The notes beneath the pieces are model-generated. The model was given only the letters and a program-made list of their open reading frames with translations. It was not told the origin of the DNA and did no database searches. A stretch of 64,000 nt of DNA from Thermoplasmata archaeon. Its GTDB lineage: Archaea; Thermoplasmatota; Thermoplasmata; Thermoplasmatales; Thermoplasmataceae. Numbering within the stretch: position 1 is the stretch's first letter; each line of letters starts with the position of its first letter. The stretch lies in NCBI GenBank assembly GCA_021806235.1, contig JAJZXU010000002.1, positions 31,325 through 95,324 on the forward strand, in the 5' to 3' direction. The position numbers and the translations under genes were made by a program. This document shows, in pieces, positions 54,483 to 63,462 of the stretch.

Positions 54483-55658
54483 ATGGAAGATGCATATATA
54501 GTATATTATAAAAGAGTACCATTTTCAAGGGCAAGGCCAAAAGATCCTGAAAAGGATATATATAATGATTTGAAAATGGATAAATTACTGTCGGATCTGA
54601 TAAGAATATCGATTGAGGAAACAGAAATTAACCCGTCGGAAATAGATGACGTTATTACAGGATGTGCCCTTCAGGCCGGAGAAAACTGGACATATGGTGG
54701 CAAACATACTGCACTGCTATCGGAATTGCCGGTATCTGTTCCCGCAATGTCGATGGATCGTGCATGCTCATCATCACTGAATGCAACCTCTATAGGTTCC
54801 ATGGAAATTATGTTAAATAAAGCAGGCATAGTACTTGCAGGCGGTATGGAGCATATGACACATGTGCCCCTGGGCATAGATGATCCATATATAAAACCGA
54901 ATATGGAATTAATGGTAAACCCAAAATATTCAAAATATAATATGAACGTATCATATAATATGGGTTTGACTGCAGAAAAACTGGCGGCATTGAAACACAT
55001 ACCAAGGGATGAAATGGATAAATATTCATATAATTCGCATATAAGGGCGGCGAAAGCATACGACGACGGCTTTATGGATGATGAGATTATGCCGGTTACA
55101 GTTAACGGTAAAACAATAGACCGTGATGTTGGTATAAGAAAAGATGTTTCACTGGAGGCAATAGAATCACTAAAACCTGCATTTAAGGAGAATGGAATAA
55201 TCACAGCTGGCAATTCCTCATCCTTAAACGATGGCGCATCATTATTGATGTTAATGTCAGGGTCTAAAGTAAATGAATACGGATTAAAACCAGTGGCGAA
55301 AGTAGTTGATTTCGCAGCAGCAGGTGTTGACCCGACAATAATGGGGGAAGGACCTGTGCCTGCAACAGAAAAGGTATTAAAAAGAAACAATTTGAAGGCC
55401 GATGATATTGATTACTGGGAAATCAATGAAGCATTTGCGGTAGTTGTTTTGAATGCTGTTAAGGCGTTTAACCTGGATTTAAATAAGGTCAATATACACG
55501 GCGGAGGCATATCTATAGGCCATCCCCTGGGCGCTACCGGTGCGAGATTAGCAGGCACACTGGCAAGGACACTGGATGACAGGAAAAAGGATTTAGGTAT
55601 AGCTACATTATGTGTCGGCGGAGGCCAGGGCTATTCCATGCTTCTTGAGAGGGTTTAA
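54483..55658 (+). CDS. Acetyl-CoA C-acyltransferase (thiolase)
   Basis: 391 residues. Catalytic Cys in D-R-A-C-S-S-S near 87, active-site His in I-G-H-P-L-G-A-T-G and the second Cys in L-C-V-G-G-G-Q-G at the end. Start ATG 54483 is 4 bases after GGTGAT (54473-54478), which overlaps the end of the ligase gene; GTG 54474 in frame would sit inside that site. Cleaves 3-ketoacyl-CoA in the last step of beta-oxidation. Confidence 0.92.
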   Translation: MEDAYIVYYKRVPFSRARPKDPEKDIYNDLKMDKLLSDLIRISIEETEINPSEIDDVITGCALQAGENWTYGGKHTALLSELPVSVPAMSMDRACSSSLNATSIGSMEIMLNKAGIVLAGGMEHMTHVPLGIDDPYIKPNMELMVNPKYSKYNMNVSYNMGLTAEKLAALKHIPRDEMDKYSYNSHIRAAKAYDDGFMDDEIMPVTVNGKTIDRDVGIRKDVSLEAIESLKPAFKENGIITAGNSSSLNDGASLLMLMSGSKVNEYGLKPVAKVVDFAAAGVDPTIMGEGPVPATEKVLKRNNLKADDIDYWEINEAFAVVVLNAVKAFNLDLNKVNIHGGGISIGHPLGATGARLAGTLARTLDDRKKDLGIATLCVGGGQGYSMLLERV

Positions 55659-55659
55659 G

Positions 55660-56739
55660 ATGTTTGAGGAATATGATGATTACAGGAAACAAATAAGGGA
55701 ATTTGGATTGAAAGAATTTACAGATGAGGTTGCAGCAAAATATGATCGAGGTGAAGAATACCCCGATTACCTGAGAAAAAAATCATTATCCGTAGGAATT
55801 ATAGATATGCATAATCCGGCTAAAATATTGATATCGATAGAGGAATTGTGTAGGGTTGATGCAGGCCTTGGCATATCAGTCACAACACCATATTTCGGTG
55901 CGGAGGTTCTGATGTTATTCGGCAATGATAAACAGAAGGAATTCCTGAATGATGTTTATTCAGGAAAATATGTCCTCGGCCTGGGTGTTACGGAGGCTTC
56001 AGGGGGAAGTGATGTTGCACATATAAAAACAACGGCAACAAAAAAGGGTGATAAGTATATACTAAATGGTTCAAAGATGTTTATAACAAACGGTGCAATA
56101 GCTGATTATTTAGTTGTTTTAGCAAGAACCTCAGATGAGGATAAGCCCCATCATGGCCTGAGCACATTTTTACTCAGTACAAAATTAAATGGTTTTAAAG
56201 CGAATAAATTAACAGGTAAATTAGGTGTAAGGGCAACCAATACTGCAGAATTAACATTCAATAACATTGAGCTAAACAGTGAAGATTTAATCGGTGAAGA
56301 GGGTAAAGGCTTCTATTATATAATGGCATTTTTTAATATTAGCAGGATATACGTTGCCGCCCAGGCTTTAGGCATAGCTGAGGGAGCATTTGATAAAATA
56401 CAGGATTATATTAAAGCCAACGAAATTAAGGATGAAAACACAATGTTTGAAATAGCCGATGTAGCCACAAGAATCGAGGCCGCTAAAGAACTAACATATA
56501 ATGCAGCGTCATATCTATTTAAATTTGAACCAAGACCACAGTTAACAAGCATGGCAAAGGCATATGCAGGTGAAACTGCAGTTTATGCATCAGAAAAAGC
56601 TATGGAGATTTTAGGTACAAATTCATTAGAGGAGAACGTTGAAAGGATATTCAGGAACGCAAAAATTATGGAAATCTGGGAGGGCACAAGCGAGGTTGAG
56701 AAGTTAGTAATTTCAAGATTTATATTAAAGGGTGAGTAA
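55660..56739 (+). CDS. Acyl-CoA dehydrogenase
   Basis: 359 residues from ATG 55660 (2 bases after the thiolase stop; an upstream in-frame start inside the thiolase gene is unlikely). Fold landmarks are A-S-G-G-S-D for FAD and substrate, a glycine-rich R-A-T-N-T and, near the end, the catalytic Glu in I-W-E-G-T-S-E. It oxidises acyl-CoA to enoyl-CoA and hands electrons to ETF. No ETF genes lie within the window. Confidence 0.9.
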   Translation: MFEEYDDYRKQIREFGLKEFTDEVAAKYDRGEEYPDYLRKKSLSVGIIDMHNPAKILISIEELCRVDAGLGISVTTPYFGAEVLMLFGNDKQKEFLNDVYSGKYVLGLGVTEASGGSDVAHIKTTATKKGDKYILNGSKMFITNGAIADYLVVLARTSDEDKPHHGLSTFLLSTKLNGFKANKLTGKLGVRATNTAELTFNNIELNSEDLIGEEGKGFYYIMAFFNISRIYVAAQALGIAEGAFDKIQDYIKANEIKDENTMFEIADVATRIEAAKELTYNAASYLFKFEPRPQLTSMAKAYAGETAVYASEKAMEILGTNSLEENVERIFRNAKIMEIWEGTSEVEKLVISRFILKGE

Positions 56740-56740
56740 T

Positions 56741-57724
56741 TTGAATGAGGAAAACAATATATTAAGGGATACAGTAAGGGAATTCTGCGAGAAGAACCTT
56801 GATGAGAAAAAAATAGAGGAAGAAAAAATAGATAATAATATAAACTCCCTTCTGGCTTCACAGGGATTCCTGGGAGCAAAAATTAGTAGTAAATATGGTG
56901 GATCGGAACTTGATGATATATCATACCATATAATTCTTGAGGAGTTCTCGAAATATTTGCCATCAATTGCAATGAAAATTTTTATGATAAATTCTCTGTA
57001 TCTTCCATCCGTGATAAATACGGAATATGAATCATATTTACCGGATGTTTCATCTGGCAAAATGAATGTTTCCGTTGATTTTATGAATAACAAATATAAA
57101 CTTGAATACAGTAATAATGTAAACGGTACAGTTGAGAATATATTAAATACAGATGCAGAAAATATTGTTTTATTTGATGGCAAAACAACTATTGTCGAGG
57201 GCCCATTTAAAACCCGGGAGAAAGATTTCATGGGTTTTAAGGGATTAAAATTTGGGAGTATTGAATTAAATAATAAATATAATGTAATTGATAAAAACAG
57301 CAGGAAAGAAAAAATAATGGAGAATTCATATAATGATCTATCAGCGATTGCCCTGGGAATAATATCCGGTGCAATAGATAAGGCTATGAACTATTCAAGG
57401 GTAAGAACGGTATTCGGTGCATATTTAAAAAATTATGAGCCTCTAGTATTTAAGTTATCAGAGATGTACTCAAAGGAAAATATACTCCGTTCAATATTAT
57501 ACAGTAATCTGGATAAATATTATACATTTAACTTTGCGATGAATTCAATAGTTGAAATAGCAAGATTCTCGGTAAATACACATGGTGGTTACGGTTATTT
57601 TAAGGATTTCGGTGTTGAAAAATTCTACAGGGATGCAATAATATTAAAATCAGTATTCTACGGCAACAACGAATTAAAACAGTTATCAAACCACATATAT
57701 TCTGAAAAATTAACATTTATATAG
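56741..57724 (+). CDS. Degenerate acyl-CoA dehydrogenase paralogue, probably a non-catalytic partner
   Basis: About 327 residues, starting at TTG 56741 (GGTGA 5 bases upstream; GTG 56732 is also in frame). The ACAD fold is recognisable (L-R-D-T-V-R-E-F; I-S-G-A-I-D; H-G-G-Y-G-Y-F-K-D-F-G-V-E-K-F-Y-R-D-A), but the segment that should be W/Y-E-G-T reads F-Y-G-N, so the catalytic Glu is lost, and the middle beta domain is shortened. It overlaps nothing but follows its sister gene by 1 base. Heteromeric ACADs of this kind pair a catalytic and a structural subunit. Confidence 0.75.
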   Translation: MNEENNILRDTVREFCEKNLDEKKIEEEKIDNNINSLLASQGFLGAKISSKYGGSELDDISYHIILEEFSKYLPSIAMKIFMINSLYLPSVINTEYESYLPDVSSGKMNVSVDFMNNKYKLEYSNNVNGTVENILNTDAENIVLFDGKTTIVEGPFKTREKDFMGFKGLKFGSIELNNKYNVIDKNSRKEKIMENSYNDLSAIALGIISGAIDKAMNYSRVRTVFGAYLKNYEPLVFKLSEMYSKENILRSILYSNLDKYYTFNFAMNSIVEIARFSVNTHGGYGYFKDFGVEKFYRDAIILKSVFYGNNELKQLSNHIYSEKLTFI

Positions 57725-57725
57725 A

Positions 57726-58844
57726 TTATCTATTATTTTCATATATATTTTTCAATTCCCTGTATAATGAATCTGCAAGATTTTTCCAGTCATATGTTTC
57801 CCTTACATATTCATGGATTTTTAATTTATTTTCATAAACATCTGTGTACTCAAGTTTTTTATTAATATTTTTCAATGCATTTTTTATACCATTTTTATCA
57901 GGTGTTATATACTCTAGGTATTTCATATTTTCAAAGTAATCAAATCTGGGTTTCATATAATTCGATGTTATTACATACAGCCCCGAAGACAGGGCCTCCA
58001 GTATTACAAGGCCAAAATTTTCAAGCATTGATGGGAAAATAAAAACATCGGAATTATTATAGATATCTGTTAATTCATTTATACCGATGTTTTTATAATA
58101 ATGGATTCTGTTATTATCTTTCATCATATATTCCATTGTTCCAGAACCAACTATGGTTAAATCATAGTTATCATCCAGTTCATTAAAGGCATCTATGATT
58201 TTATCTATGCCCTTTGATTTTTCAAGCCTGCCAACAAATAATAATTTAATTACCTTATTTTTATTATCTACAGGAATAAATTTATCTGAATCCACTCCAC
58301 TGGGTACACAGAAATATCTGCCATATGGGGAAATGTATTTACCATAATAGCAATTGATCAGATGGAAATAATTTATATTTCTAAATATAATTTTTTTCAG
58401 CATTAATTTTGATAAAATTCTGTTAAAAAAACCTAAGCCGGTATAGTTAAATGGGAGATTGCCATGTTCACTCCATATCATTATTTTTGGTTTTTTAAAT
58501 AAAAAATATAAATCGTTGCTTGCTAAATATATTATGTCCGAGTTTTTCTCTATGTATTTTATATTTTTTATATTCCTTATTCTATCTATTTTTAATAATA
58601 ATGGTGATAAAATTCTTACAATAAAATTTTTAAATCCTGAAGTTTTTAATATATAATTGCAGTAAATTGAATTTATTGTTACCTTACTGTAGTTATCATT
58701 TTTATTATCACCTTTCCCCTCCAGTACAGTAACGTCAAAATTTTCATTTCTGTAATCGATATATTTTCTTATCGTTTTTTCAATGCCGCCATTGAAATAA
58801 ATATTTGCAGGTATAACAAATGTTATTTTTATTTTCATATACAT
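57726..58844 (-). CDS. Glycosyltransferase family 4-like
   Basis: 372 residues with a GT-B fold. N-terminal half has V-I-P-A-N-I-Y-F-N-G-G-I-E; the C-terminal half has L-L-F-V-G-R-L-E-K-S-K-G near 205-216, V-F-I-F-P-S-M-L-E-N-F-G-L-V-I-L-E-A near 275-292, the E-x7-E motif of the family. Transfers a nucleotide sugar onto a lipid, protein or glycan; may serve the same surface glycosylation as Agl3. It abuts the AMMECR1 gene on the same strand. Confidence 0.87.
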   Translation of the reverse strand: MYMKIKITFVIPANIYFNGGIEKTIRKYIDYRNENFDVTVLEGKGDNKNDNYSKVTINSIYCNYILKTSGFKNFIVRILSPLLLKIDRIRNIKNIKYIEKNSDIIYLASNDLYFLFKKPKIMIWSEHGNLPFNYTGLGFFNRILSKLMLKKIIFRNINYFHLINCYYGKYISPYGRYFCVPSGVDSDKFIPVDNKNKVIKLLFVGRLEKSKGIDKIIDAFNELDDNYDLTIVGSGTMEYMMKDNNRIHYYKNIGINELTDIYNNSDVFIFPSMLENFGLVILEALSSGLYVITSNYMKPRFDYFENMKYLEYITPDKNGIKNALKNINKKLEYTDVYENKLKIHEYVRETYDWKNLADSLYRELKNIYENNR

Positions 58845-59405
58845 CTATTTAATTATTTTTCCCTCAAAGACGTATAATTCCGAATCAGTATAACAGTTTT
58901 TATTAAGGCCCGCCTTTAGACATGTTTCCTCCAGGAATTCTTTCTTTGTAAAATTATATTCCGTTGCTACCTGTGGCAATAAAATTCCAGAATAAATACC
59001 ATTTTTTATATATAATCCATGTTTTCCTATTGTAATTTCATCTATATTTTTATAATCAAGTTTCATCATCTCACCTAAAATAGTTATCTCTATTTCTATT
59101 TTGTCAATTTCTTTCTTTTTTAATGGCATAAACCGTGGGTCATCGAATGCCGCCCCTACTGCAGATTTTTCAACCGCCCTGTATAATTCCATAATGGGGT
59201 ATGGATAACCGATGCAGCCCCGCAATGAATTATTTTCATTGATTGTCACAAAGGCTCCAGCTTTTTTCTTTAATTTTTCAGGTATATCTATTCTACTATA
59301 CGTTATATTAAATTCATTTTTGATTGCATTTTTTGCAATTTCTATAAGTATTTTTCCATATTTATCATCTATAGAATCCAGGAACTCATCCCTTAATGTA
59401 TCCAT
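58845..59405 (-). CDS. AMMECR1-domain protein (AmmeMemoRadiSam component A)
   Basis: About 186 residues from ATG 59405; an upstream ATG (59438) adds eleven residues that overlap the promoter side. Hallmark L-R-G-C-I-G is near residue 63, followed by A-F-D-D-P-R-F. With the MEMO and radical-SAM genes divergently upstream it forms the AmmeMemoRadiSam triad found across archaea and bacteria. The triad's reaction is still unsettled. Confidence 0.88.
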   Translation of the reverse strand: MDTLRDEFLDSIDDKYGKILIEIAKNAIKNEFNITYSRIDIPEKLKKKAGAFVTINENNSLRGCIGYPYPIMELYRAVEKSAVGAAFDDPRFMPLKKKEIDKIEIEITILGEMMKLDYKNIDEITIGKHGLYIKNGIYSGILLPQVATEYNFTKKEFLEETCLKAGLNKNCYTDSELYVFEGKIIK

Positions 59406-59476
59406 ATTTATATATAATGAAATTATGAATTTAAACATTTATATAATCTTTAAATAAATAATAGTAATCCTCATAT

Positions 59477-60295
59477 ATGGAGAATGTTAGAGAACCGTAT
59501 GTATCCGGAGCATTTTATCCGGACAATGAAGATTTACTGATGCCAATGCTTGAGTCATATATTAAAAATAAACCGGAAGATTTTAAATATAAAAAAATAA
59601 TTGGTGTTATAGTTCCGCATGCAGGATATGTGTATTCAGGCAAAACAGCGGGTTATGCATATAATATTATAAAATATTACAATAAGAAAAGGTTTCTAAT
59701 AATAGGCCCGAATCACTCAGGTTATCCATTTTATCCGGCTATTTATCCAGATGGATCATGGAATACGCCACTGGGCAATGCAAATATTGATAGTGAATTT
59801 TCCAGTAAATTAATTACAAAGTCCAATATTATAACGGATGATAAGGAAGCCCATTCTGTAGAGCATTCTATTGAGGTGCAGGTACCATTTTTGCAATATA
59901 TTTTTAATAACAATTTTAAATTTACGCCGATAATTTTAGGAAAACAGAGTGCCGCTGTTGCAAGAGATTTAGCGGAAACAATCGGATCAGTAAACGAAAA
60001 GCCATTTATTATCATAAGTTCCGATATGAACCATTACGAACCGGTCAATAAAAACGATGAAAAGGATAATATATTAATAGATGACATTATAGATCTAAAG
60101 GTAAAGAAATTCTATGAGGACATAGGAAAGTATAATATAACCACATGTGGCTACGGTGCAATAGCAACATTAATGCTAATAACAAAAAGCATGAAAGGAA
60201 AAATCAAACTTTTAGACCATAGCAATTCAGGTGATTCAAACAATGATTATAAGAGGGTGGTAGGATACTCCTCAATGGTTGCATATACTGAATAA
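59477..60295 (+). CDS. MEMO-family protein (AmmeMemoRadiSam component B)
   Basis: 272 residues. Metal-site motifs: V-P-H-A-G-Y-V-Y-S-G near 47-56, P-N-H-S-G near 92, E-H-S-I-E-V-Q-V-P near 133, S-S-D-M-N-H-Y near 178, and C-G-Y-G-A-I near 225. These match the His and Cys iron/zinc ligands of MEMO and of related extradiol dioxygenases. TATA-like TATATAATCTTTAAATAAA is ~25 bases before the ATG. 31 bases from the radical-SAM gene. Confidence 0.9.
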   Translation: MENVREPYVSGAFYPDNEDLLMPMLESYIKNKPEDFKYKKIIGVIVPHAGYVYSGKTAGYAYNIIKYYNKKRFLIIGPNHSGYPFYPAIYPDGSWNTPLGNANIDSEFSSKLITKSNIITDDKEAHSVEHSIEVQVPFLQYIFNNNFKFTPIILGKQSAAVARDLAETIGSVNEKPFIIISSDMNHYEPVNKNDEKDNILIDDIIDLKVKKFYEDIGKYNITTCGYGAIATLMLITKSMKGKIKLLDHSNSGDSNNDYKRVVGYSSMVAYTE

Positions 60296-60326
60296 GTATA
60301 TATACTACATTATGCATTAATAAATA

Positions 60327-61349
60327 ATGCTGCCATTATATACAGTTGAAAACGATAAAATAAGATGCACTGCATGTTATCGTTACTGCTTATTATCGAA
60401 CAATCAAACTGGATTCTGTGGTGTAAGATCAAATAGAAACAATAAATTAGTTTTAGACGTTTATAATATGCCATATAGCTTTAACATAGATCCTATTGAA
60501 AAAAAACCGGTACTGCATATGGATCCAGGTGCTAGAATATTATCATTCGGTACAGCAGGATGCAATTTTGCATGCAGGTACTGCCAGAATTATGATATGA
60601 GCCAGAGAAAAACCGTTGTGGGATCATATTTTTCGCCTGAGGACGTTATAGAGCTGGCATTAAGATATAATGTAGATGGTATAGCATATACATATAATGA
60701 ACCAACAGTATTTATGGAATATGCACATGATATAGGAATACTGGCAAGGAATAAGGGGCTGTTAAACATATTTGTTACAAACGGTTATGAAACAGAAGAA
60801 TCAATGGTATATGCATCTGAATTCCTGGATGCCATGACAATAGATTTTAAGGGTAATGCCAATAATAGTTTCTATAACAAATATATATCTGTTTTAACTG
60901 CAGATAAAATATATGAAAATTTTTACCGGGCAAAGAAATATAATATACATGTAGAAATAACAGATCTGGTTATACCGGAAATAGGGGATAATTTAGAGGA
61001 CGCTAGAAAGATGATATTAAAGGTAAAAGATATTTTGGGGGAGTATACACCCATAAGTTTTTTGAGGTACTACCCGGCTTATAAATTGAAGATACCCCCA
61101 ACACCATTTGAAACATTGAAAAAACATTATGATCTTGCAAGGAATCTGGGAATGAAATATGTATATATAGGCAATGTTCCCGAAGAGGATTATGAAAATA
61201 CATACTGCCCCGAATGCAATGCACTGTTAATAAGGAGAAATAGCTTTAAATCAAAAATTATTAATCTGGATAATAACGGTAAATGCAAAAAATGTGGTTT
61301 TAATACAGATATAAAATTAAAAAGGAAAATAATTAATTACCATACATAA
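60327..61349 (+). CDS. AmmeMemoRadiSam system radical SAM enzyme
   Basis: 340 residues. Radical-SAM cluster C-N-F-A-C-R-Y-C near 77-84 (C-x3-C-x2-C), preceded by N-terminal C-T-A-C-Y-R-Y-C and C-G-V-R, and followed by Y-N-E-P-T-V for SAM. A C-terminal zinc ribbon-like C-P-E-C ... C-K-K-C completes it. Related to pyruvate-formate-lyase activators. A TATA-like TATATACTACATTA lies before the ATG. Confidence 0.9.
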   Translation: MLPLYTVENDKIRCTACYRYCLLSNNQTGFCGVRSNRNNKLVLDVYNMPYSFNIDPIEKKPVLHMDPGARILSFGTAGCNFACRYCQNYDMSQRKTVVGSYFSPEDVIELALRYNVDGIAYTYNEPTVFMEYAHDIGILARNKGLLNIFVTNGYETEESMVYASEFLDAMTIDFKGNANNSFYNKYISVLTADKIYENFYRAKKYNIHVEITDLVIPEIGDNLEDARKMILKVKDILGEYTPISFLRYYPAYKLKIPPTPFETLKKHYDLARNLGMKYVYIGNVPEEDYENTYCPECNALLIRRNSFKSKIINLDNNGKCKKCGFNTDIKLKRKIINYHT

Positions 61350-61575
61350 AGGCTTTAAAATTTAGTGGCATATTTACTTCTGTTATATCTTTTTTACAGA
61401 TACTTTTATTAGTTTTATACGCTCTCATAAATTCATTACTTATATAATAAACCAGAAGAAAATCCAGTCTTATATCATTTTCATTCAAATTATTTATTTT
61501 ATCAAAAAGGTAATCGCATGAAATTTTCGTTATTAGATATTTTGATATCTCTTTTCTCATTAAAACATAGATCAT
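61333..61575 (-). CDS. Small uncharacterised protein
   Basis: 80 residues, following the nitrilase stop directly (TAG-ATG), so it is translated in the same operon; AGAGGATA is a possible ribosome site. It is rich in Lys/Asn/Tyr with one strand-helix pattern and no known motif. It overlaps the end of the radical-SAM gene by 17 bases on the other strand. An in-frame stop-to-start junction favours a true gene. Confidence 0.5.
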   Translation of the reverse strand: MIYVLMRKEISKYLITKISCDYLFDKINNLNENDIRLDFLLVYYISNEFMRAYKTNKSICKKDITEVNMPLNFKAFMYGN

Positions 61576-62364
61576 CTATATCCTCTTATACAGTTCTGGC
61601 CTCCTCTGATCTAACAGCGGCATTATTTTCCTTACCCTTTTTATTCTTTCGCTATCAACTGTTGAATATATAATATTCTCATCTTCTGCACATCTGTTTG
61701 TTATAATCCCTATCGGGTCTACAAATGAGGCTATACCGGTAAATCCACCGCCTACTAAATTTGATGTCCCTATATAAACTGTATTTTCCAGTGCGCGTAC
61801 AGAAACAAGGGATAACCACTGCTCCTCCTTTACAGGTCCGGAAAACCATCCAGATATTATTATAACTGCATCCACACCATTTAATGAATAGTTTCTAAAC
61901 AGTTCCGGAAATCTTACATCATAGCAGATTAACATGCCAAGGCTTATATTATCTATTTTAAAAGTGTTGAATGGCCCATCGCCATAATCATAAACATCGG
62001 ATTCCTTATAATTAAATGCATCGTATAAATGGGTTTTTCTGTAATAACCTGATAGTTCACCATCTTTATTTACGTAAATTGCAGTATCATAAAGTTTATT
62101 GTTCTCCTTTTCGTTTATACCTGTTATTATGTTTATATTATTATTTTTTGCAATTTTTTTTATATTATTTACATAACTTCCATCTAACGTTTCGGATTTA
62201 TCAATAATATCACTTTTATTACTGGAATAAAACATGTAATATTCCGGGAAAATGATTAAATCTGAATTGTTTTCCGATGCTATACCCGAATAATACTCTA
62301 TATTTTTTAAGCTTTCATTTTTATCGTATGCCGGTTTCAGTTGTGTCAATGCAATTTTTACCAT
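61576..62364 (-). CDS. Carbon-nitrogen hydrolase (nitrilase superfamily)
   Basis: 262 residues. The Glu-Lys-Cys triad is visible: Glu in F-P-E-Y-Y near 41, Lys in Y-R-K-T-H-L-Y near 112 and Cys in L-I-C-Y-D-V-R-F-P-E near 147. The segment after Cys resembles omega-amidase/Nit2-like enzymes. It hydrolyses an amide or nitrile in the cytoplasm; substrate unknown. Confidence 0.88.
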   Translation of the reverse strand: MVKIALTQLKPAYDKNESLKNIEYYSGIASENNSDLIIFPEYYMFYSSNKSDIIDKSETLDGSYVNNIKKIAKNNNINIITGINEKENNKLYDTAIYVNKDGELSGYYRKTHLYDAFNYKESDVYDYGDGPFNTFKIDNISLGMLICYDVRFPELFRNYSLNGVDAVIIISGWFSGPVKEEQWLSLVSVRALENTVYIGTSNLVGGGFTGIASFVDPIGIITNRCAEDENIIYSTVDSERIKRVRKIMPLLDQRRPELYKRI

Positions 62365-62443
62365 TATAATACATTATAATAAATAATATAAAATCTTATC
62401 CTTTATTTTGATAAATTTATATAATAAATTATAATACTAACGC

Positions 62444-63310
62444 ATGGAAACGTTAAAAATAGGAGCACTGGCAGATTCAGGGGATCTGTATCCTTTTATT
62501 CCCCTAATAGAGGGAAAAGTAAAATCACCGTATTTTGATTTAGAATTTGAATACATACCCACAGTCCAGGATGTAAATGATAAAATAGTTAAGAAAGAAG
62601 TTGATGTTTCCGTACCGTCTGCAGCATTATATCCATATATACAGAATAATTATTACATATTATCATCAGCGGTCGCATCTGCCGTGGATGGAATTACAGG
62701 GATGCCTGTTCTATCACTTAACGATGTGTCTCTGGATGACCTAAAGAATTCAAAAATAATAGTTCATGGATTAAATACAACAGCATTTAATTTATATAAA
62801 TTACTGATAGGAAACTATAAAAAATTAATTGTTGTGCACAGAGTTCTGGATGAAGTAAACGCAATGGTAAATGAAGATGCAGTGATGGTGGCTGTACACG
62901 AGTTGAAGGCAATGTATGCACTTCAGGAAATGGGTATGAAACCAAAGAAAATTGTGAGCATGTGGGATATGTGGAAGGAATTGTCTGATAATAAGCCAAT
63001 GCCAATGGGTACGGTTGTAATAAATTCCGAAATCGGGGAAGAAAATGCAATAAAATTTAAGGAATTATATAATAAAAGCAAAAAATACGCTGAGGAACAT
63101 ATGGATGAGATATTGCCAGTAGATATAAAATTGATGAGGCAAATACAGAATACAGACATTCCAGAGAACATAATAAGGGGAACAATAGATACCGATGTTC
63201 AGGAATATAACGTAAATTTAAACGATGTAAAATCTGGTTTAAGATTTTTTTATGATATTATGCAAAAAAAGAACCTTTTACCCGGTGTAAATGAGATAAA
63301 ATTCATTTAA
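62444..63310 (+). CDS. MqnD-like protein (futalosine-pathway menaquinone synthesis)
   Basis: 288 residues with a periplasmic-binding-protein-like fold: residues D-V-S-V-P-S-A-A near 56-63, S-S-A-V near 76, L-N-T-T-A near 109, E-D-A-V-M near 145, and P-M-P-M-G-T-V-V near 185. The spacing matches 1,4-dihydroxy-6-naphthoate synthase (MqnD) and related MqnA/MqnD proteins. No signal peptide, so it is cytosolic. Thermoplasmatales use menaquinone-type quinones. TATA-like TTTATATAATAAATTATAA ~20 bases before the ATG. Confidence 0.7.
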   Translation: METLKIGALADSGDLYPFIPLIEGKVKSPYFDLEFEYIPTVQDVNDKIVKKEVDVSVPSAALYPYIQNNYYILSSAVASAVDGITGMPVLSLNDVSLDDLKNSKIIVHGLNTTAFNLYKLLIGNYKKLIVVHRVLDEVNAMVNEDAVMVAVHELKAMYALQEMGMKPKKIVSMWDMWKELSDNKPMPMGTVVINSEIGEENAIKFKELYNKSKKYAEEHMDEILPVDIKLMRQIQNTDIPENIIRGTIDTDVQEYNVNLNDVKSGLRFFYDIMQKKNLLPGVNEIKFI

Positions 63311-63462
63311 GCATTTTAATATAATTCAAATTTTATTAAAATAAATTCATATTTATGGAAGTTGTAGTCTATTACATAGACGCTATCCTTATTTTTATCA
63401 TTTATTCACAATACTGAAAGAAAAGTATATATAGCTGCATATATTTTATAATATTGATAACA

